Shown piece by piece: positions 1-10,271 of a DNA stretch of 64,000 bases. The notes below the pieces were generated by a model that was not told the DNA's origin, ran no database searches, and was given only the letters and a program-made list of their open reading frames with translations. This DNA is from Aeromicrobium sp. (GTDB lineage Bacteria > Actinomycetota > Coriobacteriia > Anaerosomatales > Anaerosomataceae), in assembly GCA_015351705.1 (NCBI GenBank), contig JADIIM010000012.1, forward strand, positions 38,164-102,163, read 5' to 3'. Both the position numbers and the translations under genes were made by a program. Each line of letters opens with the position of its first letter. Position 1 is the stretch's first letter.

Positions 1-939
1 AACCTCGGGCCGCTGCTCCTGGTGCGTGGTGGCGTCCGGCTGATCGATGACGTGGGCCCGACGGTCTTCGATCGGGTCTCCGAGGGCGATCACGTCGAGG
101 TGGTGGGCGGGGACGTCGTACTCGATGGTGAGGTCGTGGCCTCGGGGCGACGCCTGACCGTCGACGTCGTGGAGGCTGCGCTGCAGGAGGCGACGGCACG
201 GCTCGACGACCAACTCGACGCGTTCGTGCGCAACACGATGGAGTTCGTCGAGAAGGAGCGGGCGCTTCTGACCGGCGCGGTCGCGGTGCCACACCTCGAG
301 ACACGCATCGACGGTCGCCAGGTGCTGGTCGTCGTGCGCGGGTACGACTACAAGGACGACCTCCGGACGCTGCTTCCGTACATCAAGGAAGTGCGGCCCG
401 TGCTCATCGGTGTCGACGGGGGAGCAGATGCCCTCCGTGAGTTCCGGCTTCGGCCGGACCTGATCGTCGGGGACATGGACTCGGTGAGCGATGCGACACT
501 GACCAGCGGTGCCGAGATCGTGGTGCACGCCTACACCGACGGCTCGTGCCCCGGCCGGGAGCGGCTCGAGAAGCTCGGGGTGCCGTTCACCGAGTGGCGG
601 ACGCCCGGCACGAGCGAGGACCTCGCGCTCCTGCTCGCCAGCGAGTCGGGGGCCGATCTCATCGTGGCGGTTGGGACGCACTGGAACCTCCTCGAGCAGC
701 TGGACAAGGGCCGGCGGGGGATGGCCTCGACGTTCCTGGTCCGGCTCCGCGTGGGCCCGAGACTGGTGGACGCGAAGGGCGTGAGCCGTTTGTACCGGGC
801 CTCGGTCAGGCCGGGCCAGCTCCTGCTGCTCGTGGGCGCCGCCCTCGCGGTCGTGACGGTCGTCGTCTTCATCTCGCCGCCCGCGCGGGCGTTCCTCTCT
901 CTGTTGCTTCTCGGCCTGCGTGCCGTCGTCGGACTCTAA
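1..939 (+). CDS. steA: SteA-like cytokinetic ring / thiamin pyrophosphokinase-fold membrane protein (5' truncated by window edge)
   Basis: The reading frame is open at base 1, so the true start lies outside the window; 312 residues are visible. The middle of the protein carries a thiamin-pyrophosphokinase-like core with VDGGADAL followed by VGDMDSVSD, and a single membrane helix near the C terminus (about 25 hydrophobic residues starting at LLLLVGAAL). This layout matches the SteA family, which in Corynebacterium works with SteB in cell division and envelope integrity; catalytic thiamin pyrophosphokinase activity is not expected. It is followed after 9 bases by the SteB/MctB-like gene, the known SteA partner arrangement. 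Family assignment is by recognised motifs and gene order; the missing N terminus cannot be assessed. Confidence 0.85.
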   Translation, partial: NLGPLLLVRGGVRLIDDVGPTVFDRVSEGDHVEVVGGDVVLDGEVVASGRRLTVDVVEAALQEATARLDDQLDAFVRNTMEFVEKERALLTGAVAVPHLETRIDGRQVLVVVRGYDYKDDLRTLLPYIKEVRPVLIGVDGGADALREFRLRPDLIVGDMDSVSDATLTSGAEIVVHAYTDGSCPGRERLEKLGVPFTEWRTPGTSEDLALLLASESGADLIVAVGTHWNLLEQLDKGRRGMASTFLVRLRVGPRLVDAKGVSRLYRASVRPGQLLLLVGAALAVVTVVVFISPPARAFLSLLLLGLRAVVGL

Positions 940-948
940 GGGGACCTG

Positions 949-1818
949 ATGTACAACCTCCGCTATCACCTGGCGTCGCTGATCGCGGTCTTCCTCGCGC
1001 TGGCGATCGGTCTGGTGCTCGGCACCGTGGTGGCCGAGCGCGGGATGATCACCGACCAGTCGAGCGCGCTCGTCGCCGACCTGCAGCGACGGTTCGACGA
1101 GATCAACGCCGCCAACGATGAGCTGCGTGCGGGGCTCGAGCAGGACCGGGCGTTCGCCGAGGACGCTGCCGAGACACTGATCGACGGACGCCTGGCTGAT
1201 ACGCACGCCATCGTTCTCGTTGGCACCGGCCGCGTGGACGGCGCCGCAGTCGTGGAGCAAGTCGTCACCGACGCGGGCGGTTCGGCATCGCGGGTGACGA
1301 TGGGCGTTCCTGTACTCGGACTCGATCGCAACGAGCCGGAGGGCCTCGCCGGCTACTTCGCCTTCCGCGAGATCGAGATGGAGCCGGCCGGTGACGGCCT
1401 GGTGCGACAGGTCGCCGCCGCACTCGCCAAGGAGTGGGTGTCCGGTGAGGATCGCGCGCTCACCGAGGTGCTCGTGGAAGCCGGCGTGCTGAGCGTCCCG
1501 GCGAGTGTCGAAGAGACGGTTGGCGCGTCCGCGCTCGTCGTGATGGCCGGGGCAGAGGAGGCCTGCGACGCCTTCGCGATCGCGCTCGCGCAGGAGATGG
1601 CCGACCTCGGAGCTGTGACCATCGGGGCCGAGTCGGCCGCCGCCCGGACCGGAGTCGCGTCCGCATGCGCTGCCGAGGGGCTGTCGGCGGTCGATCACGT
1701 GTCGACGCCGCAGGGCAGGGTCGCGCTCGTGTGGCTGCTCACCGGCTCGGCGCGTGGGTACTACGGCACCGGTGATGCGGCCGATGGGCTCTATCCGGCG
1801 CTCGTATCGGCGGACTGA
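949..1818 (+). CDS. MctB/SteB family protein (copper transporter MctB, DUF3186)
   Basis: A 289-residue protein starting MYNLRYHLASLIAVFLALAIG, with one N-terminal membrane helix at about residues 8-30, a short coiled coil (about 38-70) and a large Ala/Val-rich extracytoplasmic domain. The N-terminal YHLASL..VFLALAIG pattern is typical of the family that includes mycobacterial MctB, linked to copper export, and corynebacterial SteB, linked to division. The ATG at 949 has AAGGGGA just upstream (939-945). It is probably co-transcribed with steA. The 3' end overlaps the convergent glycosyltransferase gene by 28 bases. A division role is more likely here than copper transport because of the steA neighbour; this is inference. 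Confidence 0.8.
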   Translation: MYNLRYHLASLIAVFLALAIGLVLGTVVAERGMITDQSSALVADLQRRFDEINAANDELRAGLEQDRAFAEDAAETLIDGRLADTHAIVLVGTGRVDGAAVVEQVVTDAGGSASRVTMGVPVLGLDRNEPEGLAGYFAFREIEMEPAGDGLVRQVAAALAKEWVSGEDRALTEVLVEAGVLSVPASVEETVGASALVVMAGAEEACDAFAIALAQEMADLGAVTIGAESAAARTGVASACAAEGLSAVDHVSTPQGRVALVWLLTGSARGYYGTGDAADGLYPALVSAD

Positions 1819-2489
1819 CGCTCGAACGAGAGCCGTGCGAGCGTACGCGCGACGGCAAGGAACTGCCGCCCGCGATGGACGAACCCTGGCAGGTCGCGAC
1901 CGGTCTCGGCATGCTGCATGCTCGTCGGCACTTCGCGTATCCGCAGACCTGCTCGCGCGACCCGGACGGTGAGCGCCACCTCGACGCCGAAGCCGTGTGC
2001 GAACGGTGTTCCCGCCGCGATCGCGTCACGATTGAGCGCCCGCTGCCCTGACAGGGGCGCTGAGACCCGGATCCCGGTCAGCCGCTCGATCCCCCAACGT
2101 GCCAGCCGCTTCACGAGCCCAAGGCCTCCTCGGCGCACCGGTGGGGGGAACGTCGCGATAGCCATGTCCGTGGTTCCCTCGGCCAGAGGTGCAAGGAGCG
2201 CCGCCGCCTCTCTGGCGGTCTCGCCGAGATCGGCGTCGAGCAGCACGATGATGTCCGCCGACGCTCCCACGTGCTCCAGTCCGGCCTGAAGCGCTCCGCC
2301 CTTGCCGACGTTCCGTGCGAGTGAAAGCACCTCTGCCCCGGCGTCACGGGCGCGGGCGCCGGTTTCATCGGTGGAGCCGTCGTCGATCACCAGCACGCGC
2401 CCGACGCCGGCCACCGCCTGTGCCGCCGTCACGGTCGCAGCGATGCGGTGCTCCTCGTTGAGCGCGGGGATGAGAACGGTCGCTGCCAC
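1791..2489 (-). CDS. Glycosyltransferase family 2 (DPM1-like)
   Basis: 232-residue GT-A fold glycosyltransferase. The N terminus shows the family pattern ATVLIPALNEE, then VIDDGSTDETGA (nucleotide-sugar binding) and a DAD metal-binding motif in VLLDADLGE near residue 85. SGQRALNRDAI further on resembles the acceptor-side region of dolichyl/polyprenyl-phosphate sugar synthases. No C-terminal membrane helices are present, so it is the soluble/peripheral form. Start is GTG at 2489, six bases after the murJ stop, so the two form a minus-strand pair. The role is likely transfer of a sugar to a polyprenyl phosphate or envelope glycan; the donor sugar cannot be read from sequence. Confidence 0.85.
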   Translation of the reverse strand: MAATVLIPALNEEHRIAATVTAAQAVAGVGRVLVIDDGSTDETGARARDAGAEVLSLARNVGKGGALQAGLEHVGASADIIVLLDADLGETAREAAALLAPLAEGTTDMAIATFPPPVRRGGLGLVKRLARWGIERLTGIRVSAPLSGQRALNRDAIAAGTPFAHGFGVEVALTVRVARAGLRIREVPTSMQHAETGRDLPGFVHRGRQFLAVARTLARLSFERQSADTSAG

Positions 2490-2495
2490 GGGCCG

Positions 2496-4112
2496 TCAGC
2501 CTCGGCGGAACCGGGCGGCTACGCGCCCTACGGTATCGGAGAGCTCCGGCACGCGCAGTGCGGTCATGGCTCCGTACGCCGTCACGAGTCCCACCGTCCC
2601 GGCGATGAGCAGCTGGAGCAGGAAGCCTCCGGGCAACTCGGCCAGCGCATGGGTGAGCGTCATCGCGCCCCAGGCCGCTCCCGCTCCGGCGGCAGAACCG
2701 AGGGCGACCTTGGCGAACGTGACAGCGAGCGCCCGGCCCTCGATCGGGCCGACCCGCCGCCGCAGGATGACAAGAAGCGCGATGAGGTGTCCGCAGAAGA
2801 AGATCCCATCGGCGATCGGGATGCCGATGATCCCGAGGCCGCCCCACCCGCCGAGCCCCCGGGTGAGGCCCGCGTACAGAACGACGTGGAGGGTCGTCGC
2901 CACGATGTTGGTGTACATCGGCGTGGCCGTGTCCTGCAGGGAGTAGAACGACTTGAGCACGAACATGTATCCGGCGAAGAACGCCAGACCGATCGCCCAC
3001 CACAGCAAGACGCCCGCTACCACGGGCACGTCCTCGGCGGTGAATCGTCCCGCCCGGTACAGCGTGATGATCGGCGTCGCCAGGATCGCGAGCAGCGAGG
3101 CAAGCGGGACGATGAGAACCATGGTGGTGCGCATCCCGCGCGCGAACATGGCCGTGAAGGCGGGCATGTCACCGCGATTCGCGCGCTCGGCGAGCTCGGG
3201 GAAGATCGCGGTGGCGAGCGCCACTGCGAAGATCCCGTAGGGAAGCTGGTAGAACTGCCACGCGTACCGGAGCGCGGCCTGCCCGCCCTCGCCCGTGGCG
3301 ATCGCGAAGTTCGTCCGGAAGGTGACCGCCACGAGGTTCGTCACCACGTACACCAGGATGGGGACCATCTTGACCGCAACGGTCCTGAGCGCCGGGTGAC
3401 GCCAGTCAATCCTCGGCGTGTAACGTACGCCGAGCTTCAGCAGGCTCGGAACCTGGACGAGTGCCATCACGAGCACGCCGAGTGTCGTGCCGATCGCCAG
3501 GCCCGTGAGCGCGAGGTCCGGGTCACTCTCCCGGAACGGCACGTACACGCCGAGGAGTGTCGCCGTGACGACCAGGTTGTTGAAGATCGGGGCGATCGCC
3601 GGGGCGAGGAACCGTCGGTAGGAGTTGAGCACGCCGGTGAACACGAGGCCCATGCCGTAGAAGACGATCTGGACCGCGAAGAAGCGGAAGAACCACATCG
3701 CGAGTGCGGCCTGCTCGGCGGGGACGGTCAGCGTCTGCGAGCGCACGAACGGCTGCGGCCAGATCGTGGCCACGAGCGCCACCACGCCGAGCCCGAGCAC
3801 GATGATGTTGAGCACGTAGCTCGCGAAGCGCCATGCGTCATGCTCGCCGTCCTTCTGCAGCCGCTCCATGAACAGCGGTATGAAGACACTTGAGAGCACG
3901 CCGCCCGCGAGGAGCTCGAAGAGCATGTTCGGGAGGTTGTTGGCGATGTCGTAGGAGTCGGCGATGGCTGTCACGCCGAGCGCGTAGGCCATCGCCCAGG
4001 TGCGGACGAAGCCCGTGATGCGCGACACGAGCGTCGAGACCGACATCGAGGCGGTCGAGCGGGCTATCGATGGCGTTGCGATGATCGGGCTCCTCGTCCG
4101 GTGACCGCACAA
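2496..4112 (-). CDS. murJ: Lipid II flippase MurJ (MVF family)
   Basis: About 538 residues and roughly 14 hydrophobic helices, the usual length and topology of MurJ/MviN, which moves lipid II across the inner membrane. Family marks include SRITGFVRTWAMAYALG near the N terminus, NNLPNMLFELLAGG, and a central amphipathic PLFMERLQKDGE loop. The start is uncertain: TTG at 4112 includes the conserved SIARSTASM segment, while ATG at 4046 would remove it; neither has a clear Shine-Dalgarno, although a GAGGAG lies between them. It is the first gene of a two-gene minus-strand unit with the GT2 gene and is divergent from the AlkP-like gene. This gene lies far from the dcw cluster, as often seen in actinobacteria. 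Confidence 0.93.
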   Translation of the reverse strand: MCGHRTRSPIIATPSIARSTASMSVSTLVSRITGFVRTWAMAYALGVTAIADSYDIANNLPNMLFELLAGGVLSSVFIPLFMERLQKDGEHDAWRFASYVLNIIVLGLGVVALVATIWPQPFVRSQTLTVPAEQAALAMWFFRFFAVQIVFYGMGLVFTGVLNSYRRFLAPAIAPIFNNLVVTATLLGVYVPFRESDPDLALTGLAIGTTLGVLVMALVQVPSLLKLGVRYTPRIDWRHPALRTVAVKMVPILVYVVTNLVAVTFRTNFAIATGEGGQAALRYAWQFYQLPYGIFAVALATAIFPELAERANRGDMPAFTAMFARGMRTTMVLIVPLASLLAILATPIITLYRAGRFTAEDVPVVAGVLLWWAIGLAFFAGYMFVLKSFYSLQDTATPMYTNIVATTLHVVLYAGLTRGLGGWGGLGIIGIPIADGIFFCGHLIALLVILRRRVGPIEGRALAVTFAKVALGSAAGAGAAWGAMTLTHALAELPGGFLLQLLIAGTVGLVTAYGAMTALRVPELSDTVGRVAARFRRG

Positions 4113-4165
4113 GTGTAGCCGACCGTACCGCTGCGCAACGCTTCACACGAGCGATGTCGGCGGTT

Positions 4166-4173
4166 GGTATACT
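4166..4173 (+). promoter_or_regulatory. Extended -10 promoter element upstream of the 4266 gene
   Basis: TATACT at 4168-4173 is preceded by TGG, giving an extended -10 (TGnTATACT). It lies in the 150-base divergent gap between murJ and the AlkP-like gene and points to the plus strand, with a predicted start near 4180 and a leader of about 85 bases. No convincing -35 box was found at 17 bases, which is usual for extended -10 promoters. Confidence 0.45.
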
Positions 4174-4265
4174 CCGACGCGTGCGAGGCCGCCGCGTCCG
4201 GCTCCTTCCGGCCGAGGCGGGCCACGCCGCAGGCCGAAGTGACGATCACGGTGGCGGGAGGTGCG

Positions 4266-6359
4266 ATGGGACGACCGGGCCGCATCATCCTCGCCGCACT
4301 CGCGATCTGCGTCATGGCGGCGCTCCCGGCCTCAGGAGCCAGCGCGCCGCCTACGTTCTCCACTGTCGTGATCGTCCTCGCGCCATATCTTACCTGGGAC
4401 GATGTCCACATCGACCGTACGCCGGGCCTGCATGCTGTCGCCACCGAGTCAGCCCTCGGGTGCGTGAGTGTGCGAGCCGGGTCGCTTGGCGCCTCACCAT
4501 CGGCAGTACGCGGGGCCGCGGTGCTCTCGGCGGGACGTCCGGTCGACGCGCCTGCCGAGGGCGATACACGGCCAACGTACGGTCCGGTGACTCTCGGCTC
4601 GCTCGTCCGGGAGGCCGGCGGCCGCACCGTCGCGCTCGGCACCTCGGCCGGAGATGCGAGCGGGCCCGCCCGAGCCGTGGACGCGCCCGCCCGCGTGGTC
4701 GCCTGGGATGCCGACGGTATCGTCAACATGGACGGGACCGGTCCGGAGACGCTCAGGCCCGCTCCGGACGCGGCGGCCGGTGTGAGAAGTGATCTCGACA
4801 TGCTCGAATGGTCCTACCGCAGGGCGCTTGCCATGGCGACGGACAGCCCCGGTTCGCCGTTGCTGATCGTCATCGACCCCGGCGACCCGGTCCGCGCACG
4901 CGAAGCGGGCTGGCACGGGGGCGGCGGGGACGCAGACCGGACCGCCGCGGCTCGCTCGGTCGACGCGGTCGTGCGCATGGTCATGCGATCGCTGCCGGAC
5001 GACGCGGCGTTGCTCGTCGTCTCCACCGCACAGGAGCGCGTCGGCGGTCCTCCAGGCTTCGGGCCGGCCATGCTCTACGGCGCCGGGCCGGGCATCCTGG
5101 ACTCGCCGGCGACCCGGCGCACCGGCATCGTGACCCTCCCGGACGTCACGGCCGCGGTGCTGTCGCTCTTCTCGCTCGAGGTGCCGCCTTCGATGGTCGG
5201 CTCAGCGCCCGGCGTCGCCGGAGACGTGACCGAGGACCCGGGCGCCCGGGTGGACCTCATGCAGCGCATCGACGCCGAGGCGCGCGCGCTGGAGACCGTG
5301 CGCGAGCCGGTGTGGTTCGGCACGATCGCTGCTGCCGTCGTGGCGCTGATCGGCGCGCTTGCGCTGGTCCTGTCCCGCCCGGGCAGCACGTACAGACACG
5401 CTCGCACGATCGTGGCGTACGTGCTGGTGGCGATCTGCGCGGTCCCGGTCGCGACCCTGCTGGCGCAGGTGGCCGGTCGCCCCGACACCGCCTCGGGTGT
5501 GTGGGCGAGGCTGGTGGGCGCGTGGGTGGTCGTGATGCTGGTGACCGTGCGTCCGCCGCGGGCCGCGCGGCCGCGCGGGGCGCTGCTGGGGGTGGCGGCT
5601 CTCACGGTGTTCGTCGTGGTCCTTGACCAGCTCACCGGTGGTCATGCGGCCAACGGAAGCGTGTTCAGCTACTCGGCGCTCTTCGGCGCGCGCTTCTACG
5701 GGCTCGGGAACGAGGGTGCCGCCGTCGTGGTGGGTGCGCTGCTCGCGCTCGTCGGTCTGCGCATCGACCGGTACGGTGGCACTCGCGCGCGGGAGTACCT
5801 GTGGTTCGGTCTGCCGCTGGTGGCCGTGGCCGTGGTGCCGGTCCTCGGGGCCAACATCGGCGTCGTGGCCTGGGGCGTCGCCGGGTTCTTCACCGCCTAT
5901 CTCGTTGCGGCGCGGCGGCGACTCGATCGCCGCACGGTCCTGGGGGCGCTTGCGGCGGGCGCCGCGGTGCTGCTCGTCGCGCTGGCGGCCGACTCCCTCG
6001 GCCCCGGCACGTCGCACCTGGGACGCCTGGTCGGGGGAGAGTCGGACCTCGGTGCGATGCTGGCCCGCAAGGTCGCGCTCAGCCTCGGCATCCTGACCGC
6101 TACGCCGATCGTGGTGTTACTCCCCGTTGCGCTCGCGGCGCTCGTGTACGTGCTCGTTCGACAGGCTGGCCCGCTCGGAGAGGTCCTGTCGCGAGAGCGG
6201 GGGACGGCCTCGGCGCTCGCCGGCGGCATCGCGGCGGCGGTGGTCGGTGTGCTCACCGAGGACTCGGGCGTGGCGCTCTCGGCGATCGTGATGCTGTTCC
6301 CAGCCGCGCTGCTCGCGGTGGCTGCCCTTGATCTGGAAGGAGACGCCGGTGGGCGTTGA
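4266..6359 (+). CDS. Polytopic membrane protein with N-terminal alkaline-phosphatase-like ectodomain
   Basis: 697 residues. Start ATG 4266 follows GGGAGG with 4 bases spacing and opens directly into a signal peptide (MGRPGRIILAALAICVMAAL). Residues about 30-320 look like a degenerate AlkP-superfamily domain: VVIVLAPYLTWDD, a segment VLSAGRP, LLIVIDPGDPV, LLVVSTAQE, then GPAMLYGAGPG and LPDVTAAVLSLF, which resembles the C-terminal part of phosphodiesterase/phosphoglycerate mutase-like domains. Classical metal ligands are not clearly conserved, so it may be non-catalytic. Residues from about 350 onward form roughly ten membrane helices, with a notable FYGLGNEGAAVVVGALLALV segment. The stop overlaps the next gene by 11 bases. 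Function unknown; context suggests envelope polymer or cell-surface work. Confidence 0.7.
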   Translation: MGRPGRIILAALAICVMAALPASGASAPPTFSTVVIVLAPYLTWDDVHIDRTPGLHAVATESALGCVSVRAGSLGASPSAVRGAAVLSAGRPVDAPAEGDTRPTYGPVTLGSLVREAGGRTVALGTSAGDASGPARAVDAPARVVAWDADGIVNMDGTGPETLRPAPDAAAGVRSDLDMLEWSYRRALAMATDSPGSPLLIVIDPGDPVRAREAGWHGGGGDADRTAAARSVDAVVRMVMRSLPDDAALLVVSTAQERVGGPPGFGPAMLYGAGPGILDSPATRRTGIVTLPDVTAAVLSLFSLEVPPSMVGSAPGVAGDVTEDPGARVDLMQRIDAEARALETVREPVWFGTIAAAVVALIGALALVLSRPGSTYRHARTIVAYVLVAICAVPVATLLAQVAGRPDTASGVWARLVGAWVVVMLVTVRPPRAARPRGALLGVAALTVFVVVLDQLTGGHAANGSVFSYSALFGARFYGLGNEGAAVVVGALLALVGLRIDRYGGTRAREYLWFGLPLVAVAVVPVLGANIGVVAWGVAGFFTAYLVAARRRLDRRTVLGALAAGAAVLLVALAADSLGPGTSHLGRLVGGESDLGAMLARKVALSLGILTATPIVVLLPVALAALVYVLVRQAGPLGEVLSRERGTASALAGGIAAAVVGVLTEDSGVALSAIVMLFPAALLAVAALDLEGDAGGR

Positions 6360-7533
6360 GACGAGTGCGGCGCTCGTGGCACTGGGAGTCGTCGCCGTCG
6401 CCGGTGTGGTGGTCCCATGGCGTGCGGTACGCGCGCTGCTCGCGGCCGGGACCGGCGCGGACCGCGCGGTGGCGAACTACCGCGGACGTCCGGTCGCGCC
6501 GGTGCTCGGCGTGGTGTGGCCGCTCTGGGCGGTGTCGCTCCTGGGCACGCAGGCCGTCCTCGAGGCGATCGGCCGGCTCGTCCCGGGCGGGTCACCGCTC
6601 GCGCTGTTGGTCACGCGCCTTATGGACACGCCGCTCGCTCTGCCGCTGTACGCCGTTCCGTTCCTGCTTGCCGTGGGTGTCTACGCGCTCGGGGCCTTCG
6701 ACGACGCGTTCGGGGCCGGTGGCCCCAAGGGCTTCCGCGGCCACCTGTCCGCGCTCCGTTCGGGGCGGCTGACCACCGGGATGGTCAAGATGCTCGGGAT
6801 CGGCGTCCTCGCGGCGTTCTACGGCGCAACAGCGGCCGGGCGCGTGCTGGAGCGGTCCGGGACGCTGCCGACATGGCTCGCCGAGGGGCCGGCAGGGTAC
6901 CTGAGCGCGTGGGCGCTGTCGGCGCTCGTGATCGCGCTTGCGGCCAACCTCGGTAACCTGCTCGATCTGCGCCCCGGTCGCGCGCTCAAAGTCTACGGCA
7001 TCGCCGTGGTCGTGCCTGCGGCGGCGTTCGCGCTCGGTGCCATCGACGCGTATCACGACAGCGTGGCGATGTTCGCGGGTGAGGTCGGGGGCCTTGCGCT
7101 CATGCCGGCCGAGCAGGCGGCGGTGGTCGCCGGGGTGCTCCTCGTGGCGCTCGGCCCGGTGGTCGCGGTCTGGAGCGCCGACCTCGGGGAGCGTGCGATG
7201 CTCGGCGACGGCGGAGCGAACGTGATGGGTGCGGTCGTCGGCTATCTGCTCACCGCGGTGCTGGGTCTCGCCGGACTGGCTGTGGCCGCCGTTCTGCTCC
7301 TCGCTCTGAACCTCGCATCTGAACGCGTCTCGTTCAGCGCCGTCTTCGAGCGTGTGGCGCTGCTGGCATGGTTCGACCGGCTCGGACGTGGCGACAGGCA
7401 TGCGCCCACACCTCCCGGCGCGGAGACCGCCGGGCGGGGGCCTGACGATGGGACGGATGCGCCGAGCGGCGCCGCAGAGCGGCGGCCGGTGCGGTACGAT
7501 GCTTCCGGGACTGCGAGCGAGGGAGAGGACTGA
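6349..7533 (+). CDS. MraY/WecA-family polyprenyl-phosphate phosphosugar transferase-like membrane protein
   Basis: 394 residues, about ten membrane helices. Start GTG 6349 is placed by GGAAGGAG (6335-6342) at 6-base spacing. Family marks: an acidic loop LGAFDDAFG (equivalent to the DD of MraY/WecA), NLGNLLDLRPGRALK replacing the MraY NLTDGLDGLA loop, and GERAMLGDGGANVMGA equivalent to FMGDTGSLGLGA. These keep the Asp residues expected for Mg2+ and UDP-sugar handling but diverge from true MraY, which is present separately at 26084. The C-terminal about 50 residues are hydrophilic and disordered. Overlap with the AlkP-like gene suggests they act together. Possible substrates are a teichoic-acid-like or other lipid-linked polymer; this cannot be decided from sequence. 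Confidence 0.72.
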   Translation: MGVETSAALVALGVVAVAGVVVPWRAVRALLAAGTGADRAVANYRGRPVAPVLGVVWPLWAVSLLGTQAVLEAIGRLVPGGSPLALLVTRLMDTPLALPLYAVPFLLAVGVYALGAFDDAFGAGGPKGFRGHLSALRSGRLTTGMVKMLGIGVLAAFYGATAAGRVLERSGTLPTWLAEGPAGYLSAWALSALVIALAANLGNLLDLRPGRALKVYGIAVVVPAAAFALGAIDAYHDSVAMFAGEVGGLALMPAEQAAVVAGVLLVALGPVVAVWSADLGERAMLGDGGANVMGAVVGYLLTAVLGLAGLAVAAVLLLALNLASERVSFSAVFERVALLAWFDRLGRGDRHAPTPPGAETAGRGPDDGTDAPSGAAERRPVRYDASGTASEGED

Positions 7534-7542
7534 GAGGCGCGC

Positions 7543-9156
<1,614 letters not shown>

Positions 9157-9160
9157 GACG

Positions 9161-10267
9161 GTGAGCCGGGTACTCGAGACGTTCCTGGATCTCGTCCGGA
9201 TCGACAGTCCCACCGGGCGTGAACGGACCGTGGCCGAGTCGCTCGTGGCGATGCTCTCAAGCGCGGGGTGCGACGTGCGCTTCGACGACACCACTGCGCT
9301 GACCGGCTCTGACAGCGGCAACCTGCTCGCGGTCCTGCCGGGCACGGCTCCGGGTCGCGTCGTCGCGCTCTCGGCGCACATGGACTGCGTGCAGCCGTGC
9401 GAGGGCGTCGAGCCGTTCGTGAGCGACGGGTTCGTCCGCTCGGCAGGGGAGACGGTCCTCGGCGGGGACGACAAGGTCGGGCTTGCGGCGATCGTCGAGG
9501 CGGTCAGACGGCTCGCCGAGGCCGACGCTCCGCACCCGGACGTGCGTGTGGTGCTGACCGTCTCCGAGGAGAACGGGCTGCGCGGCGCGAAGGCCCTCGA
9601 TGCGAGCGAGTGCGTCGCCGACCTGTGTCTCGTGCTCGATGCCGACGGCCCGGTCGGGGGCATCGTCACAGCGGCCCCCACCCACTACACCTTCTCAGCG
9701 GTGTTCGCGGGGCGCGCGTCGCATGCTGGCGTCGAGCCCGAGAAGGGCGTCTCGGCCATCGCGATGGCTGCCGAGGCGATCGGCGCGATGGCGCTCGGCA
9801 GGCTCGACGACACCACCACCGCCAACATCGGGACGATCGGGGGCGGGAGCGCCACCAACGTGGTCGCCCCCCGGTGCGAGGTGACCGGCGAGTGCCGGTC
9901 GCTGGACCCGGACCGCATAGAGGACGTGCGCGCAGCGATGGACGCCGCGATGCGTGATGCGGCGGCCGCGCGCGGCGGCTCGGTCGAGGTGGACTGGACG
10001 CTCGAGTACGGCGGCTTCTCGCTCGACGACACCGCCGAGGCGCTGCGCATCGTCGAGGACGCGTGTCGTGCCATCGGCGTGACGCCACGGCGGTTCGCCA
10101 CCGGGGGTGGCAGCGACGGCAACATCTTCGCCTCACACGGCATGCCCACCCTCGTTCTCTCATCGGGGATGTCGAAGGTGCATTCGGTCGACGAGGAGGT
10201 CGCGGTGGCCGAGTTGGAGCGCCTTGCCGATCTGCTCGTCGCGGTCGTCGACCGCGCCAGAGCCTAG
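9161..10267 (+). CDS. M20/M25/M40 family metallopeptidase (PepT-like)
   Basis: 368 residues. GTG 9161 sits just after the pyrG stop with GGAAGGA at 9146-9152, fixing the start. Metal and catalytic residues of the di-zinc M20 fold are visible: SAHMDCVQP (His, catalytic Asp), LGGDDKVGLA (bridging Asp), SEENGLRGAK (catalytic Glu-Glu), VLDADGPVG (Asp) and the late SKVHSVDEE (His). The dimerisation domain lies between about 180 and 290. The pattern is closest to peptidase T and the YgeY/PepT-like group, cytosolic tripeptidases or amidohydrolases. Substrate cannot be assigned. It is likely co-transcribed with pyrG and the DUF3866 gene four bases downstream. Confidence 0.9.
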   Translation: MSRVLETFLDLVRIDSPTGRERTVAESLVAMLSSAGCDVRFDDTTALTGSDSGNLLAVLPGTAPGRVVALSAHMDCVQPCEGVEPFVSDGFVRSAGETVLGGDDKVGLAAIVEAVRRLAEADAPHPDVRVVLTVSEENGLRGAKALDASECVADLCLVLDADGPVGGIVTAAPTHYTFSAVFAGRASHAGVEPEKGVSAIAMAAEAIGAMALGRLDDTTTANIGTIGGGSATNVVAPRCEVTGECRSLDPDRIEDVRAAMDAAMRDAAAARGGSVEVDWTLEYGGFSLDDTAEALRIVEDACRAIGVTPRRFATGGGSDGNIFASHGMPTLVLSSGMSKVHSVDEEVAVAELERLADLLVAVVDRARA

Positions 10268-10271
10268 CCCG

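Noticed and set aside
2448..3893. Plus-strand 481-codon frame across murJ
   Set aside because: Composition is Arg/Asp/His-rich with no hydrophobic helices; the minus strand encodes an intact MurJ.
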